Source: Diabrotica undecimpunctata (taxonomy: Eukaryota > Arthropoda > Insecta > Coleoptera > Chrysomelidae). From it: a stretch of DNA of 64,000 nt. The translations under genes were made by a program, and so were the position numbers. The stretch's first letter is position 1, and every line of letters begins with the position of its first letter. Positions 33,830 through 45,032 of the stretch are shown in pieces. The notes beneath the pieces were generated by a model. That model was not told the origin of the DNA and ran no database searches. It saw nothing but the letters and a program-made list of their open reading frames with translations. Where the stretch lies: the NCBI RefSeq assembly GCF_040954645.1, contig NC_092810.1:75108660-75172659 (forward strand). Direction: 5' to 3'.

Positions 33830-35339
33830 TTCTCCAAGAAATTAACGCACCACTTTGAAATATTAAAATATTTTATTAGCGTTAATAAAAATTTCCATTG
33901 TAATGTTATATTTGGAAGCCCCTTGTATATGCTATTCGTACACTCTATATTTATTGACTGCGTTTTATCACTATAGTTTTTTTTTGCAACAAAACAAAAA
34001 GAAGCAAAAAATGTACTAATTCTATAAATATACTAATTTCCAAGTGTTCACGAATTTTATTCGGCTACTGTTTAATTGTTGATTATTGTTAATTGTGTTT
34101 ATTATGGAGCGTCAATCACGTAATTTAACCTGAGATGAATGTGCCCAAGCAGTGATACTGTCGGAAGAAGGTTGGAGTTACCGAAGAATTGGTCGTCGGT
34201 TTAATGTGTCCCACACATCCGTCTCACGGGTGTTAGAAAGATTCCTCGAAACAGGGGATCAAACTCGCAGACCAGGGAAAGGACGAAACTGGGTAACTAC
34301 CCCTATTCAAGATCGATTTTTAAGAATTTCTGCCCTTCGACAACGTTTTGTAACACATCGAAGTCTACAAATTCAGCTTCGAGACGTGCATGCTATACAA
34401 ATTAGTACTGAAACTGTTCGCCAGCGACTTTGGGAATACAACATAACACCTAGGATTTCCACCCGAGGTCCTCTATTAACTTCAGAGCATCGAAGGGGAG
34501 AATACCTTTTGCCAGAGAACACGTTAATTGGTTAGAGGCTGACTGGGAACAAGTGCTATTTACTGATGAATCCCGATTTTGTTTGTACAATAACGACAGA
34601 CGTGTTCGTGTGTTGCGACGACCCAACGAACGATATGCTCAATGTAACTTATCTCACACCACATTTTTTGGTGGAGGATCCGTTATGATGTGGGCTGGTA
34701 TTTCTTTGGTCATACAAAATGGAACTATTACAGCTGAAAGGTACATATTGGAGATCTTGGAGCAACATGTAGTACCATTCGCTTCTTCTATCGGTGAAAA
34801 TTTCTTACTAATGCAAGATAATGCCAGACCTCACGTTGCACAGATCGTCAGAAATTATCTAGAAGACGTAGAAATTAACACTATGGAATGGCCAGCACAT
34901 AGTCCGGATTTAAATCCGATTGAAAATCTCTAGGATATCCTTGGTAGGCGATTAAGAGCGACACCGATCCAACCAAACAACTTAGAGGAAGCGGGAGAGA
35001 GGCTGATCCAGATTCGGAGAGAACTAGACCAAAATGAAATACGGCAATTAATTTTAAATATGGGCCAACGATGTGAGGCTGTTATACGTAGTAGAGGTAA
35101 AAAACTCGTTATTAAGACTTTTTTCATATTTTAGTTTACTTTTCTTCTTATCATTATTTTTTTTAAATTTTCCGTTTTATTTTTTTTTCTTTTGTACTTC
35201 AACATTTTCTGATGATTAGGCAAATTGTTATAATTACTAATAAAATGTAGAATAAATCTGGTAAAGTTTTATTTTTTATTCTTTGCCTGTTTACAAATAA
35301 AATTGATTTATTGAAGTGGTGCGTTAATTTCTTGGAGAA

Positions 35340-35340
<1 letters not shown>
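33829..35340 (+). mobile_element. Tc1-family transposon with 27-bp TIRs
   Basis: CTTCTCCAAGAAATTAACGC begins the left end and its perfect inverted copy ends at 35340; at least 27 bp pair exactly. Both ends sit in TA repeat, consistent with TA target sites. Inside is a broken D,D34E transposase. Confidence 0.93.
34104..35134 (+). pseudogene. Tc1 D,D34E transposase pseudogene
   Basis: Starts MERQSRNLT at 34104 and meets a TGA at 34131. It then runs through a paired helix-turn-helix region (GWSYRRIGRRFNVSHTSV, GKGRNWVTT) to 34535, where a frameshift occurs. The second block has FTDESRF (first Asp), MQDNARPH (second Asp) and SPDLNPIEN (Glu), with 34 residues between the second Asp and the Glu, the Tc1 spacing. 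A TAG at 34931-34933 replaces the expected Trp after PIENL, and the frame continues to a final TAG at 35132-35134. Two stops and one frameshift, otherwise close to full length (~340 aa). Confidence 0.92.

Positions 35341-35398
<58 letters not shown>
35341..35398. repeat. (TA)n microsatellite
   Basis: Right flank of the Tc1 element, followed by TTATATCCAATAGAAGACAA as at 32213. Confidence 0.95.
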
Positions 35399-35402
<4 letters not shown>

Positions 35403-35420
35403 CCAATAGAAGACAATATA

Positions 35421-36593
35421 TTACAAATAAGTAAATATGAACTCAATAAAAAGTGTCAGAAAAAAAGATTGTGATGACCGATGAAATATCTAAGTTAATG
35501 GAGACCAAAAGGATAATTAAAACTGTAGACAAAACAAGATACGCCTAGAAATCATCGGAAGCTACAGAAGCAGGCACGGAAATAAAATAATTGACGGCAA
35601 CGGGTATACAGCAGCAGGCAGCGAAACAAAAATACGAACATGGAAAGAATATATAGATGATACATAGATATACATTGTACCAAACAAAGATCATGCCAAC
35701 ACGTTGGACGACAAACGCTCCTGATATTTGAGGCACACGGAATGAACGAGGCCGCTTTACTCAGAATCGGAAGTGATTTGGGCGTGGTTCTTTGGATATT
35801 TCCTTTGTTACACAAACTAAAGGAAAATTAAGGAGAACGAAATGAAAATAATAAAAGATAATAGCTAATAAAGCTAAACCAAAAATATTAAATGAACAGA
35901 ACAAAGAAACAAATGACAACAACGACGAGTCAAAGACAAGGCGATGCAAGGAAAGTAAATTATTAATATGTATTTCGGTACATCAGGAAATAAACTTGAC
36001 ATATAAAGTAATATATAAAAGCTAAGTATAAAAATTTAAGCCAAGTATACTTACACAAAGGCCATATTGTACCAAAAGAACCCAATACATAAGTACTACA
36101 CAAAATAAATATTATATGCATTTTATAATAGATTTATTTTTACTAGACGTATGCAAGTATATTATTTATTGTATTTTAATTAGAAGGCATGATTTTTTTT
36201 ATTTATACATAATGTTAATCATCGTACGTGTCAAAAATTTCATCTTATTTTATTTGTTGTAATTTATTATCAGCAATTTACCCGTGTGAAATGCTACCAT
36301 ATTTTTAACACAATTAATTATTTCACTTATTTAATAGTTATTAGTTATATATTTTATTTTGAGCTAATACTTAATTGATACTTTGTGTACAGTGTAGCTT
36401 ACAGTAGTGATTTTTATTTTTAATAAATATAAGGGCTATCTTAAGTGGTTTACTGTCAGTTCATATTAGTTCTAGAAGTAGAAATATGAAAAGAGTTTAG
36501 TATTCGAAAAGCAGCAGTCTTAGAAAATATGTATAGGTATTGAAAATGAGAAGCAACATCAAAACATTTAGATATATGGCACTAAATACTTAA

Positions 36594-36595
<2 letters not shown>
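35421..36595. other. AT-rich stretch, nothing firmly recognised
   Basis: Short frames only. 35.4-35.9 kb may be an old LINE remnant but has no diagnostic motif. Confidence 0.35.

Positions 36596-36649
<54 letters not shown>
36596..36649. repeat. (TA)n microsatellite
   Basis: Left of the ribozyme-bearing fragment at 36650-36960. Confidence 0.95.
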
Positions 36650-36656
<7 letters not shown>

Positions 36657-36714
36657 AGTTTTATTATGAGCTTGCAGTCATTAATAGGGCAGGCAAGTGA
36701 AACTCTTTGTTCTT

Positions 36715-36753
36715 TATCAAGCTTTCGCAAAATTTATTTGCTTCTTCAGGATA
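36715..36753 (-). ncRNA. Hammerhead ribozyme candidate
   Basis: Minus strand: TATC (stem I), CTGAAGA core, A, GCAAA-loop-TTTGC (stem II), GAAAGCTT, then GATA pairing with TATC. AGCT can form a palindromic stem III between molecules and CTT is an allowed cleavage triplet. All invariant positions are present apart from the one-base insertion before stem II shared with the PLE2 motif. The host element (36650-36960) has no recognised ORF. Confidence 0.6.
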
Positions 36754-36947
36754 TGCTAAAATATGGTATCAGTAAATACAATGAAATTATAATTAAATAG
36801 CATTGTATAAAACTAGTATAAAAACTTTACAACATGAGTTTAATCCATTAAATTTTCAAATTTACAAAACATTAAAACTTAACTTATTAAGATTATATAG
36901 TTATGAAGTACAATATTTTATATTACCTAATATATATAATACCTAAC

Positions 36948-36951
<4 letters not shown>

Positions 36952-37004
<53 letters not shown>
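36952..37004. repeat. (TA)n microsatellite
   Basis: Directly before the long LTR. Confidence 0.95.
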
Positions 37005-37005
<1 letters not shown>

Positions 37006-37007
<2 letters not shown>

Positions 37008-38471
37008 AAACAGATATTGTTTATAGAAAATAATTTATAAGTTATATACTACATAATATTAGATATAAAAAAGATATTTGGTTATTTTAAGAAGTTATAT
37101 ACTAGAGAATTTAATAAAAATTATTTATGTGAGGGCAATTTTTAAGAAATTAGCATATAATAATTGTAAAAAGTTGTAGTTTAATGTTGTAAATATATTT
37201 AAGTGAGCCATGTGCATAGACAACCAACTATACAGTAAATTGACAGACAGAAATTAATCATAATACGAATGTGAAGTGGGGTTATAATAATAATGTTAGT
37301 TTAAAATGTTTAATTTATATATATATATATATATTTAATGATTTAAATGTTTATTCTGATCTGAAAAGCCTAAATGTCAACAAAATTATCAATAGAACAT
37401 TAACGAATTCTCCAGAATGCAGAATTTGACCTGTGTTTATGTTGGAACATTCTGGAATAATGATTATGTCGGTGGATAGAACAGATATTTTTTTCGAGAA
37501 CATCCATATCGAAGAAATAGAACTAAATCGAACATGATCTCTTACCAGATGGTTCTGGAATATCCAAAAAGATATAAATACCCGTGATTTGGATTCAAGA
37601 TGGCAGTTTTTAGTCAGAAGTCAAGCAGTTTATTATGAAAGTTAGTAGAAGATAGACTCATTAAGTTAGTGAAGTCAATTGTTCAGAATTTTCAAGATAG
37701 TGCAGTCAGAAAAGTTTTAGTAAGAAAGTAGGTCCAGTCCATTCAGTTACAAATAGTCCAATTGTTTAATATAGTGAGTTAAATGAAGATTAAAAATTAT
37801 GCATATATTTGAATGCACATTTATAATTATACACAAATAATTATTGAAGATTAAAAAAGTATGTTAGAAGAATATTGGATGGATATTGGACGAAATTAAA
37901 ATTATATTATGATTGGAGATCAGTATAAATCAACTTATAATAATTGGATATTGGTATATTGAAAAGAAGAATAAATATAAATGCTGTTTTGCTGGTTTGC
38001 TTGGTGGTTTATAAATGCTGGTGAGGAAAAATATATCTTAAATTGGTAGAAGCTGATAATTGGAAAAAGTAATTTCACAAAAACAAGGATAACCGAAGTA
38101 CGAAGACATTCAGTGGTGATTAGAATATATATAGTGGAAAACAGTTCATTTAGGCATTCAGTGAAAGAAAGGTACAACATTTTGTTAATATAATTTAGTT
38201 AGTGTCATAACAATTTCAATTTTGAAGATAGTTTGTTTAAATTTAACATTGTCTATAGAATTTAATTAGTTTTATAAGAATATCAATTTAAAGATAGTTT
38301 ATTTTAAATTTACATTGGCTAGGTTAGATATATATGTGTGTTTCATAATAGTTATAATAAAGAAAATTTAAAAAAGTACTTACAAACTAATTCTTTGAGA
38401 ACCGCGATAAAAACCCTATATTATTAAAAATACTCATTGCTCATCATTCAAACAAAAAACACATCATAACA
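37006..38471 (+). repeat. 5' LTR (~1.47 kb) of a long-LTR retrotransposon
   Basis: Starts TGAAACAG and ends CATCATAACA; copies occur at 32321-33738 (inverted) and 62613-64000. It is followed by TTTGGCACCCAACGCGGTGG, a plausible primer binding site (38473-38492). Confidence 0.85.
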
Positions 38472-38472
38472 A

Positions 38473-38492
38473 TTTGGCACCCAACGCGGTGG
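38473..38492 (+). other. Primer binding site of the long-LTR element
   Basis: TGGCACCCAACGCGGTGG within a few bases of the LTR end, similar to the TGGCGCCCAACGTGG primer sites of Gypsy elements. I do not assign the tRNA. Confidence 0.6.
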
Positions 38493-38615
38493 CTCTCTAT
38501 TTAAAAGAATTAGTTTGGGAAGATAAGTGCTCTCACATAATTAAATTAATTTTCATTAGAAAGCAAAAATTATAGATTTTATTTTTAATTATATAAGAAC
38601 AAGTAAAGTCTCAAA

Positions 38616-39407
38616 ATGTCTCAAGGAAAGAAAGGTACAAGAAGCAAAAAGAATGAAGAAGATGTGGAAGTAGAAACACAACCTATACAAGAGGAGAGTT
38701 TAGTTCAAGTTCCACAAGATACTGCAGAAATGAATCCAGAAAGAGAGGAAAATGTTAATATGGCAGCTTTGATGTCATTAATGATGCAGATGAACAAGAC
38801 AATGGAAGAGAATACAAAAAAAATGGAAGAGAATACAAAAAAAAATGGAAGAGAATTCAAAAGAAATCAAAGAAGACATAAAAAAATTGAAAGAGAATTC
38901 AAAAGAAGTCAAAGAAGACATAAAAAATTGGAAGAGAATTCAAAACAAGTCAAAGAAGACATAAAAAAATTGGAAGAGAATTCAAAAGAAGTCAAAGAAG
39001 ACATGAAAAAAATGGAACAGAAATTAGAAGAGAATTATAGAAAATTAGAAAAGAAAATAGAAGATAATAATAATAAAATTGTAAAACAAATAGAAAAACA
39101 AATGGATAAAAAACTGGAAGCTGCAGAGAAAAAAGTAGCAAATGAAATAAAAAATATACGGAATGACTACAAGAAAAGGATAGAAAATGAGAGGACAGAA
39201 GTAAAGAGGATTATTCAAGATAATAAGATAGATATAGAACAGAAAATAGAGTTGCAGAAATGTAACTTAAAAGTAAAAATTAACGAAGACAGGAGAAACG
39301 CAGAAGAAAAATTAGACGATATACAACAAAATATCCAAATAAATAGTAATCAAATAAGAAATGTGGAACAGAGAATAGATGATATTTCACAAATGTGCTC
39401 TATGTAG
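38616..39407 (+). CDS. Truncated Gag N-terminal region, long coiled coil
   Basis: A 263-codon frame starting MSQGKKGTRSKKNEED. After a Gln/Glu-rich start and an MAALMSLMMQMNKTMEEN segment it becomes a Lys/Glu coiled coil built from repeats of EENSKEVKEDMKK (about residues 75-140), continuing to residue ~250 with almost no Pro or Gly. It lies directly after the LTR and primer site, so it is the start of the element's Gag. The capsid core and zinc-finger region are missing: the frame stops where a fragment of the LTR itself (39408-39490) begins. Confidence 0.7.
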   Translation: MSQGKKGTRSKKNEEDVEVETQPIQEESLVQVPQDTAEMNPEREENVNMAALMSLMMQMNKTMEENTKKMEENTKKNGREFKRNQRRHKKIEREFKRSQRRHKKLEENSKQVKEDIKKLEENSKEVKEDMKKMEQKLEENYRKLEKKIEDNNNKIVKQIEKQMDKKLEAAEKKVANEIKNIRNDYKKRIENERTEVKRIIQDNKIDIEQKIELQKCNLKVKINEDRRNAEEKLDDIQQNIQINSNQIRNVEQRIDDISQMCSM

Positions 39408-39490
39408 ATATTGGATGGATATTGGACGAAATTAAAATTATATTATGATTGGAGATCAGTATAAATCAACTTATAATAATTAGATATTGG
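39408..39490 (+). repeat. Internal LTR fragment joined to gag
   Basis: Matches the LTR segment at about 37872-37955 (GATATTGGATGGATATTGGA onward). It shows that most of the internal region was deleted by a gag-LTR junction. Confidence 0.8.
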
Positions 39491-39500
39491 TGTGCACACA

Positions 39501-41170
39501 TTTTATCACACACTATATTAGAACTGACTGGCCTACATTAAAAAGGGTTTTAAAAAATTCACATTTTTTTTAATTTTTAAAAATTACAAAAGAGAAAAAG
39601 AGTTTTTAAAACCGTCTAAGGTATGTTAAATAGATGAATAAAAATATTAATATAAAACTTACAGCTACTTGTTACAAATCCAAATCAGATTCAGAAGATG
39701 AACTTTCAGAACCAAGATTTATAATAACTGGCTCGATCATTTTATCAGTAATATTGTCCAGCTTCCACATTTTTTCCTCTTCTTTAATAGTGTGATTTAC
39801 TGCCTTTTCCCAGTTTTCAGGTTTTGCATTATTTACGGCCTCCAAAAACAACTGTTTAACATCATGAATTTTAAAAGTGGTATTTTTTCTTGAAACTTCA
39901 CTCTTTATCTGTGCCCATACCAGTTCAATCGGGTTTAATTCACAATGATATGGTGGGGATCTAAGTACTGTCATTCCACGATTTTTGGCAATTTCATCAA
40001 TTTCGTATTTTTTAAATTTTTCTTTATGAAGGGCACACAACGAATAAAGTTTCTTTCTTATAGATCCGGGATGGTACGTAATATTTTTTGAACTCAGCCA
40101 ATTCTGCAAGTCTTTTTTTAACCACTTGGTTGTGGGCAGTCCTTCTATAAGTCTGGAGTGATAACTTGCATTATCCATTACTATTACACAGTTCTTAGGA
40201 AGAAGATCTATCATTTGTTCGAACCATTCTTGAAAGACACCAGCGTTCATGTCTTCATGGTAGTCACCGGTACGAGTTGATTCAAAAGTTAATAAACCAC
40301 CTTCAACAAAACCGTCTGAACTGCCAATGTGTACTATTATCAGCCTGCGTCCCTTTCCTGATGGTGGGTTTAAACCAGTAGATAAGTTATTTACAAAAGC
40401 GTGCTTTTGACTTATAACAGTTTCATCCTGCCAAAATTTATTTGGTGTATGACCCTCGTTGATCCATGTTTCATCAAGATAAAATATTTTTCTTTTTTGG
40501 TTTCTCATTTCCTTTATGGTTCTTAGAAAATGTCTTCTCCATATGACAATATCGCTTCTTTTTAATAAAACAGACTTTCTGGGATTCTTTTTCCAGCGGA
40601 AGCCTATTTCTTTTAAAAGTTTCCATAACGTACTTCGACTCATTTCTGGGTAATCCTTATCATCTCGAACTGAGACAAGAACTTTATCCAATGTTGGAAA
40701 TTCTTGCCTAAAGAAGAATTCATGCACTTTCCGTCGAAGTCGTTCTTTAAAATGATATTCTATTTGAAATTTTGGTTTCCCTGGAGCATTACGTGGCATT
40801 TGAAAACTACCACATTTCTCTTCTTTAATAACTCTGTAAATCGTAGATTTCCCAACACCAAGTGTACTGCTAACTAACTCAACGGTCTCATCAACACTTT
40901 CACATAAACGTTTGTCTGTAAATGATTTAAAACAATTAAATATTAATGTTTTTTCATTAACTGTTAGAGGACCAATTTTTCGTCGTTTACACGGCACTTC
41001 CAAATTTTCCATAACACTAGTATACACAATAAACTGCACCTTGCAACTGAAGTACCTACTTTTAGGGAACTGTTAAGAATTTTGAATACGCCACTTGGAC
41101 CTTCCTATATACAAAATGGAAAAACCCACTATCACATTTTCTGTGGAATAAGTTTAGAAGGTAATTATCT
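39501..41170 (-). mobile_element. Tc1/mariner-superfamily element with D,D82E transposase, intact ORF
   Basis: One end is TTTTATCACACACTATATTA at 39501, fixed by comparison with the truncated copy ending at 45032. The other end lies beyond 41040 and was not located exactly. The ORF inside is uninterrupted. It sits directly beside the truncated LTR fragment. Confidence 0.7.
39672..41012 (-). CDS. D,D82E transposase (Tc1/mariner superfamily)
   Basis: About 446 codons from the ATG at 41012 (an earlier in-frame ATG at 41039 is less likely). The N-terminal region has helix-turn-helix features (LVSSTLGVGKSTIYRVIKEE) and a second DNA-binding stretch (MSRSTLWKLLKEIGFRWKK). The DDE core is YLDETWINEGHT, then IVMDNASYHS, then PPYHCELNPIELVW. 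I count 82 residues between the second Asp and the Glu, well beyond the 34 of Tc1, which resembles the D,D82E group described in animals. The C-terminus is acidic and serine-rich (GSESSSSESDLDL). No stop or frameshift; all three acidic residues are present. Confidence 0.88.
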   Translation of the reverse strand: MENLEVPCKRRKIGPLTVNEKTLIFNCFKSFTDKRLCESVDETVELVSSTLGVGKSTIYRVIKEEKCGSFQMPRNAPGKPKFQIEYHFKERLRRKVHEFFFRQEFPTLDKVLVSVRDDKDYPEMSRSTLWKLLKEIGFRWKKNPRKSVLLKRSDIVIWRRHFLRTIKEMRNQKRKIFYLDETWINEGHTPNKFWQDETVISQKHAFVNNLSTGLNPPSGKGRRLIIVHIGSSDGFVEGGLLTFESTRTGDYHEDMNAGVFQEWFEQMIDLLPKNCVIVMDNASYHSRLIEGLPTTKWLKKDLQNWLSSKNITYHPGSIRKKLYSLCALHKEKFKKYEIDEIAKNRGMTVLRSPPYHCELNPIELVWAQIKSEVSRKNTTFKIHDVKQLFLEAVNNAKPENWEKAVNHTIKEEEKMWKLDNITDKMIEPVIINLGSESSSSESDLDL

Positions 41171-41720
41171 AGTCAATTACTGTAGTAGATTCCTGGAATT
41201 AAAGAATTTAATGTTTGATTGTCCTTACTTCGTGGAATGCACTCATTTCAGATAAAATAAAACGTTTTATTTTATCTAAAGAATTAAACTTTATTTTGCA
41301 AATAGGCAAAGAATTAAACTTTATTTTGCAAATAGGTAGGTACTTATTAAACTTTTATTGGTTATATATAACCAATAAAATAAACATCTTACATTTCTTG
41401 CAAATTCATTAGTACCTGTTAACCTCCATCACTCCGACACTGGCAACCTTATTTAGGGATTAGTAAGTCTCACAACTATTGTATTCTATTCTGCTCCAAC
41501 CTTTATACCTGGTGGTCATACTCAATTTAAAATTGTTTTCCTATATACTTCTGTAAACTTGTTGACAAATATCTGTTTTTCATTGAGTCACCCGTATCAA
41601 CAGTTTAGGGATTTGCATACATAATTTATTGTTTTATTACTCTCTCATACATAAAAATACACTATAAATAAATAGACCTCTAAAAATTTGACCTCTAGAA
41701 ATCATACGAATCAGCTTAAT
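41171..41720. other. Non-coding stretch
   Basis: A TTACTCTCTC..CATAAAAATA block at ~41637 recurs near 45178, so both D,D82E copies share a nearby flank motif. Nothing else recognised. Confidence 0.4.
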
Positions 41721-41724
41721 TTTG

Positions 41725-43095
41725 CTGAGAATGTCACCCCAATTGAGACCCCAAAAAGAATGCAAAGAAGTTTAACACTTTTAACCCAAGGCTTCTCCCT
41801 AAAAACCCCCTCGTAGGTGGGGAGAAACAGAAAAAATCGATTTACCAAGAATCTGTATGCCGTAGAAAAAATTGTTTCAAATAAAAAGTGTAGCTAAGAT
41901 AATTTTAAATAAAAATATTTATTAACTCTTTTGGTGTAGAATGAATCGTCCTCTCAGAAACAGTGCTTGAAGTGACCGGTGATTTTGAACGTTAAGTACG
42001 AGCGCATAATCAATTATTTTAAATAAAAATTGTATCAACTCAGCGGTGAAAATTCGGCATCTTTTAATGAAATTCTCCTATCGACAAAAATCGAAATGAG
42101 TATTAAAGGTAAAAAGTGGAGTTTTTTTTATAAAATTTTTGTATATTGTCGAAAACAAAGTCAGTCTCTATAAAGGTGTTAAATAAATAAACGTTTAGTG
42201 ATTTTTACCATTTTTACGATTCTTATGAGATCAATAATACTTATCACTTCTATCGACTGGTCACTATGAAATTTTCTTTATTAGAGCCCAATCTTCAAAA
42301 CATATAGCCTGAAATTTCGGTTTTCAGTTTGGGCGACAAATGTGAGGCATTTGAAATATGCCCAAAAAACAATGAATTTAAACATTCACATCACAAACGA
42401 TCGCACGTCACTGAAAATACTTCCACGAAAAGAGTATTAGGTGAAGTTTGTAGCTGAAGTGTTTCTTATAAAATAAAGCTTTTTCTAGGCATATCTAAAA
42501 TGCCTCACATTTGTTGCTTAATCTCAAAACCGAAATTTCAGGCTGTATATTTTGAAGATCGGCGTCTAATAATGGAAATTCTATATTGACCGATCAATGG
42601 AAGTCATGAATATTATTGATCTCATGCGAATCATAAAAAAATGGTAAGAATCTCTAAACGTTTATTTATTTAACAGCTCTATAGAAATTGACTTTATATG
42701 CGGTAAAATCCTATTGCATGCGAAATTTGCACTCTTTATCTTTCAAACGCATTCTGATTTTTGTCTATAGGACACTCTGATCAAAAGATATAGGATTTTT
42801 ACAGTGGAGATGATATAAATTTTATTTAAAATTGATTTCGCGCGCGTACCTGACAATGAAAATCACCTGTTGCTTCAAACGTTGGTTCTAAGAGAACGGT
42901 TCATTCTACAGAAAAAGTGCTAGTAAACATTTTTGTTTAAAATCATCTCAACAACATTTTTTTCTTCGGCTTACAAATTCTTGTTAAAACGATTTTTCCG
43001 TTTTTCCCCTATGGAGTGGAGTTTGGGCGGAAGCAGGGGGATAAAAATGAAAAACTTTTTTGCATCTTTTTGGGGTCTCAAAATTGACATGCTGA
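41725..43095. repeat. 1.37-kb degenerate foldback (long inverted repeat)
   Basis: Left arm from ~41725 (TGAGACCCCAAAAAGA at ~41755) and right arm ending ~43095 (TCTTTTTGGGGTCTCA at ~43065). Further paired blocks are AAACGTTTA...TAAACGTTT, GAGATCAATAAT..ATTATTGATCTC and TGAAATTTCGGTTTT..AAAACCGAAATTTCA, in mirrored order around ~42430. Arm identity is imperfect, so it is old. No ORF. Likely a non-autonomous foldback element. Confidence 0.75.
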
Positions 43096-43734
43096 CGGTA
43101 ACTTCATGGCTGTAACGTCTTACCTGAAAAGCGCGCATCGTCAATACGAGTAGCATCCTCAGGGACCATGATGTAAACCTTTGAATTGACGCATTAAATT
43201 TGCACAAGAATTAACATATGCTCACGATTTGTTCGTTTTACTTGCTTGTGGTTATGATCAAAAATAGTGACAGTGTAATTTCGAGTACACCTCCTGACGT
43301 CAGAAGTTCTGCTAAAGCTTCTTGTTAAAGGAAAAATCATTATATAAGAGGTATTATATGAGAACCAATATAATATTTCCATAACATGTGTAATGCTAAG
43401 AAAATTTGTAAACATTATCAAAATATATCTACTTGTCTATATGTTGAAATAGCAGTAACACTAAAATTATCATTAGTCCATCAGCAGAGTAACTTTCTGT
43501 AAATATGCATGGAAGGGTGGATAGTTGAAAACTATTCTATCTTATGTAAAATTTTTCGATATATACAATTATGTAGACCACCCATCTCAAAAACTGGTAC
43601 CAATTTTTATAAACAATTTTTTTATAAATAAATTTTCAAATTTGAATATTTTAATTTACAACTAGTTCCATCGTAAAGTACGTCTAAAAATAAAAAATAA
43701 AATACAAACCGGACAACGACCAAAGCTACGGAAT
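43096..43734. other. Non-coding stretch
   Basis: Nothing recognised. Confidence 0.4.
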
Positions 43735-44073
43735 AAGGACTTAATGATGGAATTGCGATTGGGAACCTGGAATATTCAAACCATGCTGCAGACAGGTAAA
43801 GTATTGTCCAAGAACTGCAGAAATACGAAGCAGACATTGCCTCTGTCCAAGAAATCAGATTTAAAGGGCATGGATGCATAAATGAAAAATACTACAGTTT
43901 ATACTACAATGGAGCAGAAAGAAAACGAGACTTTGGAGGTAAACCATTAATGATGCAGGTCGGCATTGGATTTCACTACAGTTAATGAAAGAATATGTAA
44001 AATATACCTAAGAGGTACATTTCATAACATTACAATTATTAATATCCATGCCCCAACAGAAACAGCAGGATCA
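43735..44073 (+). pseudogene. LINE APE-type endonuclease fragment
   Basis: Reads MELRLGTWNIQTMLQTGKV, then (shifted) YEADIASVQEIRFKGHGCI, YYSLYYNGAERKRDFGG and, after a break, NERICKIYLRGTFHNITIINIHAPTET. These are the N-terminal blocks of an APE-like LINE endonuclease (TWN, QE, NVHAP). At 44073 it is cut and continues directly as a truncated D,D82E transposon copy. At least two frame disruptions. Confidence 0.8.
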
Positions 44074-45032
44074 ACGAGGGTCATACACCAAATAAATTTT
44101 GGCAGGATGAAACTGTTATAAGTCAAAAGCACGCTTTTGTAAATAACTTATCTACTGGTTTAAACCCACCATCAGGAAAGGGACGCAGGCTGATAATAGT
44201 ACACATTGGCAGTTCAGACGGTTTTGTTGAAGGTGGTTTATTAACTTTTGAATCAACTCGTACCGGTGACTACCATGAAGACATGAACGCTGATGTCTTT
44301 CAAGAATGGTTCGAACAAATGATAGATCTTCTTCCTAAGAACTGTGTAATAGTAATGGATAATGCAAGTTATCACTCCAGACTTATAGAAGGACTGCCCA
44401 CAACCAAGTGGTTAAAAAAAGACTTGCAGAATTGGCTGAGTTCAAAAAATATTACGTACCATCCCGGATCTATAAGAAAGAAACTTTATTCGTTGTGTGC
44501 CCTTCATAAAGAAAAATTTAAAAAATACGAAATTGATGAAATTGCCAAAAATCGTGGAATGACAGTACTTAGATCCCCACCATATCATTGTGAATTAAAC
44601 CCGATTGAACTGGTATGGGCACAGATAAAGAGTGAAGTTTCAAGAAAAAATACCACTTTTAAAATTCATGATGTTAAACAGTTGTTTTTGGAGGCCGTAA
44701 ATAATGCAAAACCTGAAAACTGGGAAAAGGCAGTAAATCACACTATTAAAGAAGAGGAAAAAATGTGGAAGCTGGACAATATTACTGATAAAATGATCGA
44801 GCCAGTTATTATAAATCTTGGTTCTGAAAGTTCATCTTCTGAATCTGATTTGGATTTGTAACAAGTAGCTGTAAGTTTTATATTAATATTTTTATTCATC
44901 TATTTAACATACCTTAGACGGTTTTAAAAACTCTTTTTCTCTTTTGTAATTTTTAAAAATTAAAAAAAATGTGAATTTTTTAAAACCCTTTTTAATGTAG
45001 GCCAGTCAGTTCTAATATAGTGTGTGATAAAA
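44074..45032 (+). mobile_element. 5'-truncated copy of the D,D82E transposon
   Basis: Starts mid-transposase at the INEGHTPNKFWQDE codons and runs to the shared element end at 45032. The open part (44283-44861) matches residues ~264-455 of the intact copy, with one difference I noticed (Gly to Asp in MNAGVFQEW). It lacks the first catalytic Asp. The junction with LINE sequence at 44073 is abrupt. Confidence 0.88.

Noticed and set aside
43194..43421. Small ORFs in 42.9-43.9 kb
   Set aside because: They overlap the foldback arm or the LINE endonuclease on the opposite strand and show no domain.
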